Shown here: positions 33,651-42,755 of the stretch, one piece after another
How positions within the stretch are numbered: the stretch's first letter is position 1
Layout of the letters: each line of letters starts with the position of its first letter
Source of the DNA: Paraburkholderia solitsugae
GTDB taxonomy: Bacteria; Pseudomonadota; Gammaproteobacteria; Burkholderiales; Burkholderiaceae
Assembly (NCBI RefSeq): GCF_013177695.1
Contig: NZ_WOEY01000090.1
Span: 56,014-120,013 of the forward strand
Direction: 5' to 3'
Length of the DNA stretch: 64,000 bases
Notes under the pieces: model-generated
Seen by the model: the letters and a program-made list of their open reading frames with translations, nothing else
Database searches by the model: none
Told to the model about the DNA's origin: nothing
Made by a program: the position numbers and the translations under genes

Positions 33651-35240
33651 TTAGAACACCTTCACCGGCACGTTCACCACCAGCCGGTACTCCATGTTGT
33701 TGCCGTCGGAGTAATAGCGCGAGGCGTTGTGCCACATCGCGATGAACGTGACCTTCGTGTCCTTGAAGCGGCCGCTTTGGAGCGTATAGCTCGGAATGAA
33801 GCCGAACTCGTGATGGTGGCCATGCACCGGTTCGCCGTTCTTCCAGTACAGGTTGTGCAGCGGTGCCGACGCCGAAGCATTGTCCGCGGCACCTGCCGAC
33901 GCGTCCGCGCCCCAGCCGTACTCGCCCCAGAACATCGCCTTGAGCCCCGGCACGCCGGCGTACTTACCGTCGAATGTGTAGCGCAGTTGCAGCGACTGCT
34001 CATGCGGCGCGTTGTAGTCGACGTCCATCGAGTTGGTCAGGTAGATACCGTTGGTCTCGTTGACGTAGTCGAAGAACTGGTCGCCGAGCACCTGCTGGTA
34101 ACCGAGCAGCAGCGCATGCGGGCCGTGCTGCGCGGAGACCGACAGGCTGTACGCGTTGCTGTTGATATGTCCCTGGCGTGATGCGCCGGTATCGTGCGTC
34201 GAATAGATATTCGCGAGGCCGCTCCACTTGATGGTGGTCGGGTCGCCGAACGACTGCGCCACCGAGCCGTAGTACTGACGCCAGACGTCGTCCGCCTGGT
34301 CCACGTACAGCGCCATTTCGCCGTTCTTCGCGTAGTGCCACGTGCCGCCTACGTAGGTCAGGCGGTCGATGCGGGTGCCGCCATACGAGGTGGTCAGGTT
34401 GGTCAGGTTCGTGTGGCCGCGTGCGTCGACTTTGGTGAAACTGCCGGCTTCTAGCGTCGTATGCACCAGATCGTTGCTGACCGTCGAGACGCCGAGGAAC
34501 GTCGGCGGCAGTGCGCGGTTGTCGTGCGGTTCGAGGAACGGGTTGGTGACGGTTTGCAGACCGTACTTCACGACCGTTTCCGAAATACGGCCCTTGATGT
34601 CATACATACCCGGGTAAGCCCAGGCGAGTTGTTGCGAACCGCCGCCGTCCTTGCCCACGTGCACCATGTTGCCGGCACCTTTGCCGCCGTCGAGCTTGAG
34701 TGCGGCAAACAGGGACGCATCCACGCCGAAGCCAATCAGGCCTTGCGTGAAGCCTGATTCGTAGTTGGCTTGCGCGCCCTGAATCCACGCGTGACGATAG
34801 ATCGAGGGGGGCGCCTGGAAGTAGTCGGAATAGTTGCGGAACTGCAGGTTGAGATGGCTATCGGCGATAAAGCCCTTGCTTGCCGCCTGGCTCGACTGCG
34901 GTGCGGGCGGCGTGACCGTCTGGTCGGCTTCCGAGTTGACGACGGCATTGGTGGTGTCGGGCTGATCGTTGCGCACCTGGCCGCCCTGTTCGGCTCTGCG
35001 CTTGCCGGGCGTGTTGGCTTGCGAAGTTTGCGAGGCCGATGAAGCTTGCGACCGTTGCGTAGGAGAGGGAAACGTTTGCGCGAGTGTTTGAGTTTTCGTC
35101 GTATCGGAGGTGGGCTCCAATACGGCGTCATCGGCGTAGGCACTTGCGCCGATGGTCAGCGCGGGCAGGGTGAATGCGCAGTAAAAGAAGGTGGCGGCAC
35201 TATTTTTTTTTGACCGGTTTTTTGTTCGGCTATCTTTCAA
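33651..35240 (-). CDS. OprD-family outer-membrane porin
   Basis: Protein of 529 residues from a TTG start at 35240, preceded by AGAGAAG; an ATG at 35336 would add 32 residues that do not look like a signal sequence. The signal peptide lies at about residues 13-36 (ATFFYCAFTLPALTIGASAYADD). A Ser/Thr/Gln-rich linker (about residues 40-110) precedes the barrel, which begins GFIADSHLNLQFRNYSDYFQ, the OprD signature, and ends VNVPVKVF with the terminal Phe. OprD porins pass basic amino acids and small peptides. It lies just after oppF, so peptide uptake is likely. A nine-base A run (35203-35211) sits in the start of the gene. Confidence 0.85.
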   Translation of the reverse strand: MKDSRTKNRSKKNSAATFFYCAFTLPALTIGASAYADDAVLEPTSDTTKTQTLAQTFPSPTQRSQASSASQTSQANTPGKRRAEQGGQVRNDQPDTTNAVVNSEADQTVTPPAPQSSQAASKGFIADSHLNLQFRNYSDYFQAPPSIYRHAWIQGAQANYESGFTQGLIGFGVDASLFAALKLDGGKGAGNMVHVGKDGGGSQQLAWAYPGMYDIKGRISETVVKYGLQTVTNPFLEPHDNRALPPTFLGVSTVSNDLVHTTLEAGSFTKVDARGHTNLTNLTTSYGGTRIDRLTYVGGTWHYAKNGEMALYVDQADDVWRQYYGSVAQSFGDPTTIKWSGLANIYSTHDTGASRQGHINSNAYSLSVSAQHGPHALLLGYQQVLGDQFFDYVNETNGIYLTNSMDVDYNAPHEQSLQLRYTFDGKYAGVPGLKAMFWGEYGWGADASAGAADNASASAPLHNLYWKNGEPVHGHHHEFGFIPSYTLQSGRFKDTKVTFIAMWHNASRYYSDGNNMEYRLVVNVPVKVF

Positions 35241-35300
35241 GGTGTACTTCTCTGTTATTTTGGTGAATCTTTGGCTGGCGGTTAGCCAGTCCACGCTTAT

Positions 35301-35329
35301 CGTTCGTCCCGCTGATGGCAGGACGAACG
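35301..35329. terminator. Perfect 9-bp stem-loop between oppF and the porin gene
   Basis: CGTTCGTCC at 35301-35309 pairs with GGACGAACG at 35321-35329 around an eleven-base loop. There is no T-run, so it may be a processing or pausing structure rather than a full terminator. Confidence 0.4.
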
Positions 35330-35400
35330 AATCCATCGGCGCGACGGCCCGCCGCGCCGGGGAATACGGTTTTAAATTGCCAGACTGTTTTTTAGCGGTG

Positions 35401-35453
35401 CCCCAAGGGGACGTCCTACGAGGCGACCCCCAAGGGGACTGCCTTCGGGGCGT
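35401..35453. repeat. Tandem 27-bp repeat over the oppF stop codon
   Basis: Two units starting CCCCAAGGGGAC (35401 and 35428) followed by similar CCT-CG-GGCG tails. The second unit encodes the last residues of OppF (PKAVPLGVAS); the first lies past the stop. The GGACTGCCTTCGGGGCG part resembles units at 42463-42498. Confidence 0.7.
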
Positions 35454-36477
35454 CGCTCACGCGAATGCACGCCACGCGTGTGGCGCTCGCGCCATGCGTG
35501 ACAGCCTGCGGAATCTCGCTGGCGCAGGCCTCGATCGCATCCGGGCAGCGCGTGCGAAACGCGCAGCCGGAGGGTGGGCTGAGCGGTGACGCAATCTCGC
35601 CGCGCAACAGCAGATGACGGCGTGCACGTTCAACCACCGGATCGGGTACCGGTACCGCCGACAGCAACGCGCGCGTGTACGGATGACGCGGCGTGCCATA
35701 TACGTCGCGCTTGTCGCCGAACTCCATTACACGTCCCAGATACATCACCAGCACGCGGTGGCTGATTGCCTTGACGACCGCAAGGTCGTGCGCGACGAAC
35801 AACAGCGACAGCGACAACTCGCGCTGCAGATCGCGCAACAGGTTGACGATTTGCGCCTGGATCGAGACGTCGAGCGCAGACACCGGCTCATCGCAGATCA
35901 CCAGTTGCGGCTCGCCGATCAACGCACGCGCAATGCCGACGCGCTGACATTGGCCGCCGGAAAACTCATGCGGATAGCGGCGCAGATGCTGCGCATTGAG
36001 GCCGACGCGTTCGAGCATCGTCAGAACGCGACGCTGCACGTCGGTGCGTGCGACATCCTGGCCATGCGTGAGCAAGGGTTCGGCGACGATCTGTTCGATC
36101 GTCATGCGCGGATCGAGCGAGGCGAGCGGGTCCTGGAAAATCATCTGCACGTCGCGGCGCAAGCGCGAGGTGTCGCGGCGCGCGCCCGTCAGCACGGTTT
36201 CGTTGTCGAGCCAGCGCACGCTGCCGCTCGCCACCGGCGCAAGGCCAATGATTGCGCGCGCCAGGGTGGACTTGCCGCAACCCGATTCGCCGACAAGTCC
36301 CACGGTTTCGCCACGCCGCACGCTGAACGACACGCCGTCCACCGCGCGCAGCGTCGCTTTGCCGGACCACGGAAAGCCGCCGCGCGGCACGCCGAATTGA
36401 ACCTTGAGATTGTCGACCGACAACAGCGTTGCCGGACTTTGGCCTTGACCCTGGCTTGCAATGGAAGTGGCGTTCAT
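35416..36477 (-). CDS. oppF: Oligopeptide ABC transporter ATPase, OppF-like
   Basis: ATPase of 353 residues. The ATG at 36477 overlaps the oppD stop by four bases. Walker A GESGCGKST is near residue 65, the signature FSGGQCQRVGIARAL near 185, Walker B LVICDEPVSALD near 205 and the H-loop FVAHDLAV near 240. The C-terminal CAFRTRCPDAIEACA Cys cluster is typical of Opp/Dpp ATPases. The last residues are encoded by a short tandem repeat. With OppD it drives the permease pair OppBC. Confidence 0.92.
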   Translation of the reverse strand: MNATSIASQGQGQSPATLLSVDNLKVQFGVPRGGFPWSGKATLRAVDGVSFSVRRGETVGLVGESGCGKSTLARAIIGLAPVASGSVRWLDNETVLTGARRDTSRLRRDVQMIFQDPLASLDPRMTIEQIVAEPLLTHGQDVARTDVQRRVLTMLERVGLNAQHLRRYPHEFSGGQCQRVGIARALIGEPQLVICDEPVSALDVSIQAQIVNLLRDLQRELSLSLLFVAHDLAVVKAISHRVLVMYLGRVMEFGDKRDVYGTPRHPYTRALLSAVPVPDPVVERARRHLLLRGEIASPLSPPSGCAFRTRCPDAIEACASEIPQAVTHGASATRVACIRVSDAPKAVPLGVAS

Positions 36478-37469
36478 ACGTGTTGTACCTCCATGATTTC
36501 CTGCACCGGTCGATGGCATGCGCGCAACGCGTCGGCAGCCGTTGGCGACGCTGTGAGTACAGGCCGCGACTCGCGGCATCGATCGCTGCAATACGCGCAG
36601 CGCGGCGCGAATGCGCAACCCTCGCCGACTTCGCCGGGCAAGGGCGGATTGCCGGGGATGGTTTGCAGCGGACGGTCATCGTCATCGGTCAGGCGCGGCA
36701 ACGCGTTCAGCAGGCCGATCGTGTACGGATGCGTCGGCGCGGCGAACAACGTGGCGGCGTTCGCCTGCTCGACGGTCTGGCCGGCGTACATCACCATCAC
36801 GTCGTCGCACAACCCGGCCACCACGCCCATGTCGTGCGTGATCAGAATGATTGCGGTGCCGCGTTCCTGGTTCAGTTCGCGCAGCAACTCAATGATTTGC
36901 GCCTGCACGGTCACGTCGAGCGCGGTGGTCGGCTCGTCGGCGATCAGGATTTCCGGCTCGGAGAGCAAGGCCATCGCGATCATCACGCGTTGCCGCATGC
37001 CGCCGGAGAACTCATGCGGATACATGTTGATGCGCCGCGCGGCGTCGGGAATGCGCACCGTTTCCAGTGTTTCGATGGCGCGGCGGCGCGCTTCGCGGCG
37101 CGATATCTTGCGATGCAGTTGCAGCGTCTCAGTCATCTGCCGTTCGATCGTCAGGAACGGGTTGAGCGAGGTCATCGGGTCCTGGAAGATCATGCCAATG
37201 CGGTCGCCGCGAATCCTGTTCAACGCGGCTTCGTTCATCGTCAGCAGGTTCTCGCCGCGATAAGTCGCAGCGCCTGAAACCTTGCCGTTGCCGGCCAGCA
37301 GGCCGAGCAGCGCCATCACGGTCTGGCTTTTGCCGGAGCCCGATTCGCCGACAATGCCGAGCGTGCGGCCCGCTTCGAGCGAAAACGATACGCGTTGCAC
37401 GGCGTCTACGGGGGTGCCTTCGCGGCGTGTGAAACGCACGCTCAGGTCTTTGACTTCGAGTAGGGGCAT
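36474..37469 (-). CDS. oppD: Oligopeptide ABC transporter ATPase, OppD-like
   Basis: ATPase of 331 residues with Walker A GESGSGKSQT near residue 40, signature FSGGMRQRVMIAMAL near 155, Walker B ILIADEPTTALD near 180 and ITHDMGVVAG near 210. The C-terminal oligopeptide-type domain has CAFAPRCAYCSDRC near residue 290. It is one base after the oppC gene and overlaps oppF. Confidence 0.92.
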   Translation of the reverse strand: MPLLEVKDLSVRFTRREGTPVDAVQRVSFSLEAGRTLGIVGESGSGKSQTVMALLGLLAGNGKVSGAATYRGENLLTMNEAALNRIRGDRIGMIFQDPMTSLNPFLTIERQMTETLQLHRKISRREARRRAIETLETVRIPDAARRINMYPHEFSGGMRQRVMIAMALLSEPEILIADEPTTALDVTVQAQIIELLRELNQERGTAIILITHDMGVVAGLCDDVMVMYAGQTVEQANAATLFAAPTHPYTIGLLNALPRLTDDDDRPLQTIPGNPPLPGEVGEGCAFAPRCAYCSDRCRESRPVLTASPTAADALRACHRPVQEIMEVQHV

Positions 37470-37470
37470 G

Positions 37471-38385
37471 TCAGCGGTCCTTCGGATCGAATGCGTCGCG
37501 TAGACCGTCGCCGACGAAATTCACGCAATACAGGGTGACGCACAGCATCACCGCCGGGCACAGCAGCAGCCACGGCATCGATTCGAGCTTCTGCGCGCCG
37601 TCCTGAATCAGCACGCCCCAGCTCGTCATCGGTTCCTGTACGCCGAGGCCGAGGAACGACAACACCGATTCCGTCAGCACGATGTTGGGCACCGTCACGC
37701 TGGCATACACCACCACCACGCCGAGCAGATTCGGCACGATGTGGCGCGCGATGATCGAACGCGAACTCACGCCGATGGCGCGGGCGGCGTCGATGAATTC
37801 ACGCGAGCGCAGCGACAGTGTCTGGCCGCGCACCACGCGCGCCATGTCGAGCCACGAGAATGCGCTGATCGTCAGCACGACCAGGTAGAACGCCCGGCCG
37901 AACATCGTCATCATCAGGATGGCGATCAGCATGTAGGGGATCGCGTACATCATGTCGACGATGCGCATCATCACCGCATCGACGCGGCCACCCAGATAGC
38001 CGGCGGTCGCGCCGTACGCCACGCCGATCAGCCCCGACACCAGCGTGCCGAGCAGACCCACTTCCAGTGATACGCGTCCGCCTTGCAGCGTGCGCGCAAG
38101 CAGATCGCGGCCGAGTTCGTCGGTGCCGAACCAGTGCATGTTCGAGAGCGTCGGCGCGAGGCTAATGGCGCTCCAGTCGCTATCGATCGGATTGTTCGGC
38201 AGGAACCACGGACCGGCCACGCAGGCAATCACGATCAGCAGCAAGATGACGAAGCCGGAAAACGCCGCGCGATTGCGTACGAAGCGCAGCGCGGCCGTGG
38301 CGAGCGGCCCGCGCGAACGCGGCGCTCTTGCAATAGCCGCGAGCGGATCGAGCGCTGCGGCAGTCGATTGAATTGAGCGGGGCAT
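37471..38385 (-). CDS. oppC: Oligopeptide ABC transporter permease, OppC-like
   Basis: Permease of 304 residues with a cytoplasmic N-terminal extension of about 40 residues, then six membrane segments, as in OppC/DppC. The EAA loop is visible as DAARAIGVSSRSIIARHIVPN near residue 205. The WFGTDELGRDLLARTLQG block near residue 90 is a family hallmark. It follows oppB by three bases. Confidence 0.93.
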   Translation of the reverse strand: MPRSIQSTAAALDPLAAIARAPRSRGPLATAALRFVRNRAAFSGFVILLLIVIACVAGPWFLPNNPIDSDWSAISLAPTLSNMHWFGTDELGRDLLARTLQGGRVSLEVGLLGTLVSGLIGVAYGATAGYLGGRVDAVMMRIVDMMYAIPYMLIAILMMTMFGRAFYLVVLTISAFSWLDMARVVRGQTLSLRSREFIDAARAIGVSSRSIIARHIVPNLLGVVVVYASVTVPNIVLTESVLSFLGLGVQEPMTSWGVLIQDGAQKLESMPWLLLCPAVMLCVTLYCVNFVGDGLRDAFDPKDR

Positions 38386-38388
38386 GAA

Positions 38389-39327
38389 TCAGTACCGGAT
38401 GCGCGGATCGAGCCAGGCATACGCCAGATCGACCAGCAGATTGAACAGGACAGCGACCGCGGTGGTCAGCACGACGAGACCGAGCACGAGGGTGTAGTCG
38501 CGGTTGATCGCGCCGTTGACGACCAGTTGGCCGAGGCCGGGCAGGGCGAACACCGATTCGGTGACCACTGCCGCCGTGATCGACGAGATGCAGATCGAGC
38601 CGAGCAGCGACACCACCGGCATTAGCGCGGGCTTCATCGCATGGCGCAACACGATCGTGCGGCCCGGCAGACCCTTGGCGCGCGCGGTGCGGATGAAATT
38701 GCCCGACAGCACTTCGATCATGCTGCCGCGCATCACGCGCGCGATCGCGGCGACGTTGATGATGGTGAGCAGCACGATCGGCAGCACACGGTAGCGCCAC
38801 TCGCCTTCGCCCCAACCGCCGGCCGGCAGCCAGCCGTGGCCTTCGGAGGTCTTCAGCAGGATCGCGAAGATCCACACTAGCACCGGACCCAGCACGAACG
38901 GCGGCACCACGTTGCCGATATTGCCGAGCACCATCACGAGGTGATCGATGAAACGGTCGCGCCGCACGGCGGCCAGCGTGCCGAGCGTGACGCCGATCAC
39001 GACCGCGATCGGCACCGATACGCCGCCTACGCCGAGACTCACCGGCAACGCCTTCCACACCAGATCGTTGACCGACCAGTCGGCGTAGCGGAACGACGGC
39101 CCGAGGTCGCCGTGCAGCAGCGAGCCGAGGTAGTGGAAGTACTGCAGCCACAGCGGCTCGTCGAGGTGATACTTGGCGTTGAGGTTCGCGAGCACGGCCG
39201 CCGACAGGTGTTTCTCCGTGTCGAACGGCCCGCCGGGGGTAAGGTGCAGCAGCAGATAGCACGCGGTGATCACGGCGAGAATCGTCGGGATCGCCCAGAG
39301 CGTGCGGCGCAGCGTATAGGCCAGCAT
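38389..39327 (-). CDS. oppB: Oligopeptide ABC transporter permease, OppB-like
   Basis: Permease of 312 residues starting MLAYTLRRTLWAIPTILAVI, the typical OppB/DppB first helix, with LLHLTPGGPFD after it. The EAA-type loop is TARAKGLPGRTIVLRHAMKPA near residue 200. Six membrane segments. It lies between oppA (16 bases upstream) and oppC. Confidence 0.93.
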   Translation of the reverse strand: MLAYTLRRTLWAIPTILAVITACYLLLHLTPGGPFDTEKHLSAAVLANLNAKYHLDEPLWLQYFHYLGSLLHGDLGPSFRYADWSVNDLVWKALPVSLGVGGVSVPIAVVIGVTLGTLAAVRRDRFIDHLVMVLGNIGNVVPPFVLGPVLVWIFAILLKTSEGHGWLPAGGWGEGEWRYRVLPIVLLTIINVAAIARVMRGSMIEVLSGNFIRTARAKGLPGRTIVLRHAMKPALMPVVSLLGSICISSITAAVVTESVFALPGLGQLVVNGAINRDYTLVLGLVVLTTAVAVLFNLLVDLAYAWLDPRIRY

Positions 39328-39343
39328 GACAGTGCTCCCGCGC

Positions 39344-40960
39344 TTAGTGCTTGATCAGATACATGTCTTGCGTGGCACGCTGGTCGACGTAGTTGGTAGA
39401 CGTGTAGCCGCCCACATACGATTTGACCAGCCGGTCGGCCGAGTACTGGAAGAGCGATACCAGCGGGTAGTCGTTCATGGCCAGATCGTGCGCCTGCGTG
39501 AGCAGGGCGGTGCGCTTCGCGTCGTCGAGCTGCTGGTTGCCTTCATCGATCAGCTTGTCGACTTGCGGGTTGCAGTAGCGCTGATCGTTCTGCACGCTGT
39601 TGCAGCGGATCAGATCGAAAAACGAGTTGGCGTCGTTGTAGTCGACAAACCAGCCGTCGCGCGAGGCCTGCACCTTGCCGTCGTGGCGTTGCTTGAACAG
39701 GACCTTTTGTTCGACGTTTTCGAGCTTGGCGGTCACGCCGAGCTTGGTGCGCCATTCCGACGTGGCAAACAGCGCGACCTTCTTGTGCAGGTCGTTGGTG
39801 TTGTAGGTGAGCGTGAACGTCAGCGGCTTCGCGTCCGAATAGCCCGCGTCCTTCAGCAGGTTGCGCGCGTAATCGACGCGCTTGGCCATCGGCCAGCTCG
39901 CCCAGTCAGGCGTGAAGACGTTCGCGCCTTCCGTGCCCTTGGCGATCAGGCCGTACATCGGCACCTCGCCGTCGGCCGTCAGACGTTTGGTCAGCAGGTC
40001 GCGGTCCAACACCATCGCCAGCGCCTGACGCACGCGCTTGTCCTTGAAGGCCGGGTCGTCGTTGTTCAGGCTGTAGTAGTAAGTGGCGATCTGCAGGCCG
40101 GTTTTCAGTTCGGAGCCAAACTGTTTGCTCACCTGCGGGTAGATGCCCGACGGAATCGAGTACGTGTAGTCGAACTGGCCGGCCTGATACATGCGCATCG
40201 CCGTTTCGTCGTTTTCGATCGGCAGATAGGTCACTTTCGTGATCACGACCTTGCTGGCATTCCAGTACGTGCTGCTTTTGCTCGCCACCAGCCGGTTGCT
40301 CGGCTGCCAGTCGGTCAGCACATACGGGCCGTTACCGACGAAGTTGCCCGGCCGGGTCCAGTCGTTGCCGAATTTGGCAATGGTCGCGCGATTGACCGGG
40401 GCCATGGCCGGCATGGCGGTCAGTTGCGGGAAGAAGGCGGCGGGCACTTCGGTGGTGACTTCGAGCGTATACGGATCGATGGCGCGTGCGGCGAGGCTCG
40501 TCAGTGGCGCCTTGCCGGCGAGAATCGCCTTGGCGTTCTTGACGAATTCGACCAGCACCGTGTATTTCGACCCCGTCTTCGGATCGAGCACGCGTTGCCA
40601 TGCGTAGATGAAATCAGCGGCCGTGACCGGCTGGCCATTGCTCCAGCGCGCGTCGTGGCGCAGCTTGAAAACCCACGTATCCGGCCCGGTGCGCGTCCAC
40701 GATTGCGCGACGCCCGGCACGATCGCGCCGGCCGCGTCGATACGCGTCAGGCCTTCGAACATGTCAAGCGCGATCGTGTCGCCGGTCCACGATTCAATAT
40801 GCGCGGGGTCGAGCGATTCGGTTTCGGCCGGCACCTGGCGGGTCATCTCCTGGCTGGCAGCGAGCGTGACACCCGCGGGTACCATGACGGCGAAGGCGGA
40901 GGGCTGAAACGTAAGGACGAGCGCGGTCAGCGCCGTCGCGTAGACGAACGGGGTTTTCAT
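39344..40960 (-). CDS. oppA: Oligopeptide-binding periplasmic protein, OppA-like
   Basis: Protein of 538 residues, the usual size of OppA. It has a signal peptide (residues 1-24, ending PSAFA). The family 5 binding-protein features are LDPAHIESWTGDTIALDMFEGL near residue 50 and WSNGQPVTAADFIYAWQRVLDP near residue 105. It is the first gene of oppABCDF and takes up peptides of mixed sequence. The order oppA-B-C-D-F is the classic one. Confidence 0.93.
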   Translation of the reverse strand: MKTPFVYATALTALVLTFQPSAFAVMVPAGVTLAASQEMTRQVPAETESLDPAHIESWTGDTIALDMFEGLTRIDAAGAIVPGVAQSWTRTGPDTWVFKLRHDARWSNGQPVTAADFIYAWQRVLDPKTGSKYTVLVEFVKNAKAILAGKAPLTSLAARAIDPYTLEVTTEVPAAFFPQLTAMPAMAPVNRATIAKFGNDWTRPGNFVGNGPYVLTDWQPSNRLVASKSSTYWNASKVVITKVTYLPIENDETAMRMYQAGQFDYTYSIPSGIYPQVSKQFGSELKTGLQIATYYYSLNNDDPAFKDKRVRQALAMVLDRDLLTKRLTADGEVPMYGLIAKGTEGANVFTPDWASWPMAKRVDYARNLLKDAGYSDAKPLTFTLTYNTNDLHKKVALFATSEWRTKLGVTAKLENVEQKVLFKQRHDGKVQASRDGWFVDYNDANSFFDLIRCNSVQNDQRYCNPQVDKLIDEGNQQLDDAKRTALLTQAHDLAMNDYPLVSLFQYSADRLVKSYVGGYTSTNYVDQRATQDMYLIKH

Positions 40961-41083
40961 CGGTTGAGATCGCCGGAAAGGTCGAAAGAAGAGCGCGCTG
41001 GCGCCAGGGCGCCCGGTTATCCGCGGTGCTCGGGCCGGGGCGGCCCTTGTTGCCCGTGTTGGTTGCGCGACATGCAGGATTCC

Positions 41084-41096
41084 TTACATTTTGTAA
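41084..41096. promoter_or_regulatory. Palindrome upstream of oppA
   Basis: TTACATTTTGTAA is a dyad (TTACA, three bases, TGTAA) in the 181-base gap between oppA and the XRE/cupin regulator gene, flanked on both sides by ATGCAGG. It is a candidate binding site for that regulator. No direct proof. Confidence 0.4.
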
Positions 41097-41141
41097 TGCA
41101 GGCAAACCCTGGCCGGATCAACCGGAAAAGGTGCCTGCTTT

Positions 41142-41714
41142 TTAAAACAGTCTCGGTGTACCCACCCAGACGACCACCGTCTCGATACGCGCGGTATTCG
41201 CCCAGCTATGAGGCACCGTCGATTCGTAATGCGCGCTGTCTCCCGCGTGCAGCACGAATGTCTTGCCTTCCAGCGTCAAAGTCACTTCGCCGCTGATCAC
41301 ATACATAAACTCTTCACCGGCATGCGTGGTGACTTCCGAGCGTTTCTGCCCGGGCGGCATCTTCACGAGAATCGCTTCGAGCTGACGGCCGCCTGTCAAG
41401 TTGGTCAATCGCGCAAACAGATTGGCCGAGTCCGCAAAACCGAAAAACTTCAACTGATCGCCGCGGCACATCGAGCGCTCTTCGCTTGGTGTGTCGACGA
41501 AATACTGCACCGTCACCCCGAGTGCGTGAGCAATCCCGGCCAGCGAAGTGATGGACGGTGACGCCAGACCGCGTTCGACTTGCGACAAAAACGGTTTGGA
41601 AATCCCCGCCGCTGTTGCCGTGTCATCCAGGGTGCGCTTAAGCCGTTGCCGCAGCGCGCGGATCTTGCTCCCAAGTTCGAGTGCCGGGTTGTTCTTTTGA
41701 ATTGTCGTGACCAT
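41142..41714 (-). CDS. XRE-type regulator with cupin domain (PuuR-like)
   Basis: Protein of 190 residues. Residues 14-68 form a Cro/C1-type helix-turn-helix (LGSKIRALRQRLKRTLDDTA, then GISKPFLSQVERGLASPSI). The C-terminal cupin_2 domain (about 115-185) has GEEFMYVISGEVTLTLEG and SAHYESTVPHSWAN with the metal-type His. Such proteins control uptake or catabolic genes and bind a small ligand in the cupin. It is in the same direction as the opp operon and just upstream, so it likely regulates opp. Confidence 0.9.
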   Translation of the reverse strand: MVTTIQKNNPALELGSKIRALRQRLKRTLDDTATAAGISKPFLSQVERGLASPSITSLAGIAHALGVTVQYFVDTPSEERSMCRGDQLKFFGFADSANLFARLTNLTGGRQLEAILVKMPPGQKRSEVTTHAGEEFMYVISGEVTLTLEGKTFVLHAGDSAHYESTVPHSWANTARIETVVVWVGTPRLF

Positions 41715-42755
41715 AGCAGGAGGAAATTAGCCCGTCAAAATTTGTTTGATATAAGTAAATATGGTTTGATTGCGGTCCAGGCCGGGGTGGCGGGCCGTTC
41801 AGCGCCCGGTCGTGCAAGGGACCACATTTTCGAGACAACGCTCTATGTTGCCAGAACCGAAATTCGCTCCCGCCGTTTTGACCGGTAATCGGCGAGAAAC
41901 TGAAGGCAGATGCGGTAAAGACTGCAGTGTGCATACGGGTGCCGGTATTGAGGCAGATTGAGGATCAGGAAGCGCTAAAGGCATGACATCAAAGACTATT
42001 TTCAGTCAAATGCCACCTCGCAACGAAGCGATCTGGCGTGTAAGGGCAGGTAATTGGCGTGGCATCAGTGAATTCCCTGAGTGACGAATCGTGCTTATAT
42101 TTGCAGAATCAGCCCCGCTTGGCGGTTGGGCGCACGTGTTCGTATCAAACGCGACGCTGGCCGCTGTTTTTCATTCCGCGCGCAGCGATCCTGCGCGGCG
42201 GAGCATTGTCCGGCACGTTCCATCCGAACGCTGACCGGCAAGAGGACATGACTATCACTGCTGATTTTTCCCGCTGCGGGCTTCGCGCCCGCCGTCTGGC
42301 GCGGCCGCCCACTGCCGCTCGCTGCGTAGCCGGACGCCGGCTATCTGGCCTCCGGACCGCCGGCCGCTGGACCCCCGTTTTCCGAGATGCTTTATCATTG
42401 AGCCTGTTCCGCCTGCCGGAACCCGAGCCCAATGTAGCGCAGCGTCCTCCAATCCCCCGAGCGAACTTCCTTCGGGGCGGAGGACTTCCTGCGGGGCGTA
42501 CCGCGTGGCGGGCCTCTATCCCATCCCCTGGTTTTTCTGCTGGTATTGGCGCCTCAGTTTGCAACCCAGTTTGCAGATGAGCGCGCAGCTCAGTTTCCAG
42601 ATGAACGTGTAGATGAACGCGCCATTGACTATGCGCAGGCATAGGCCAATGTGTGCGCCGCGCCGCGCATTGTCCGCTGAGCGTTTTTCCAGATCCAGTT
42701 TTTCGCGCCGTGTGGCCAGCCCACGCGCCGCCGCAACCGTAAGAACACGAGGTAC
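41715..42755. other. Gene-poor stretch of about 1 kb with repeats
   Basis: Between the XRE regulator and the POT permease, which are divergent. Longer open frames here (42059-42580 plus, 42145-42786 minus) are Arg/Pro-rich, lack motifs and look like chance frames of GC-rich DNA. It holds two 17-base direct repeats (42463-42498) and, at about 42545-42625, imperfect repeats of CAGTTTGCAGATGA-like sequence. It must contain the promoters of both flanking genes. Confidence 0.55.
42463..42498. repeat. Two 17-bp direct repeats (TTCCTTCGGGGCG family)
   Basis: GAACTTCCTTCGGGGCG at 42463-42479 and GGACTTCCTGCGGGGCG at 42482-42498. A related unit, GGACTGCCTTCGGGGCG, is inside the oppF-end repeat at 35428-35453, so this is probably an interspersed short repeat of the genome. 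Confidence 0.65.

Noticed and set aside
35614..37263. Long plus-strand frame across oppD and oppF
   Set aside because: Antisense to two ATPase genes with Walker motifs.
39326..41296. Very long open frame (656 codons) on the plus strand across oppA/oppB
   Set aside because: It is antisense to oppA, whose motifs are intact; its translation is rich in His, Arg and Val with no domain, as expected from the complement of GC-rich coding DNA.
42059..42580. Possible gene in the long gap before the peptide permease
   Set aside because: No ribosome site, Arg/Pro-rich, spans the short repeats and has no recognised domain.
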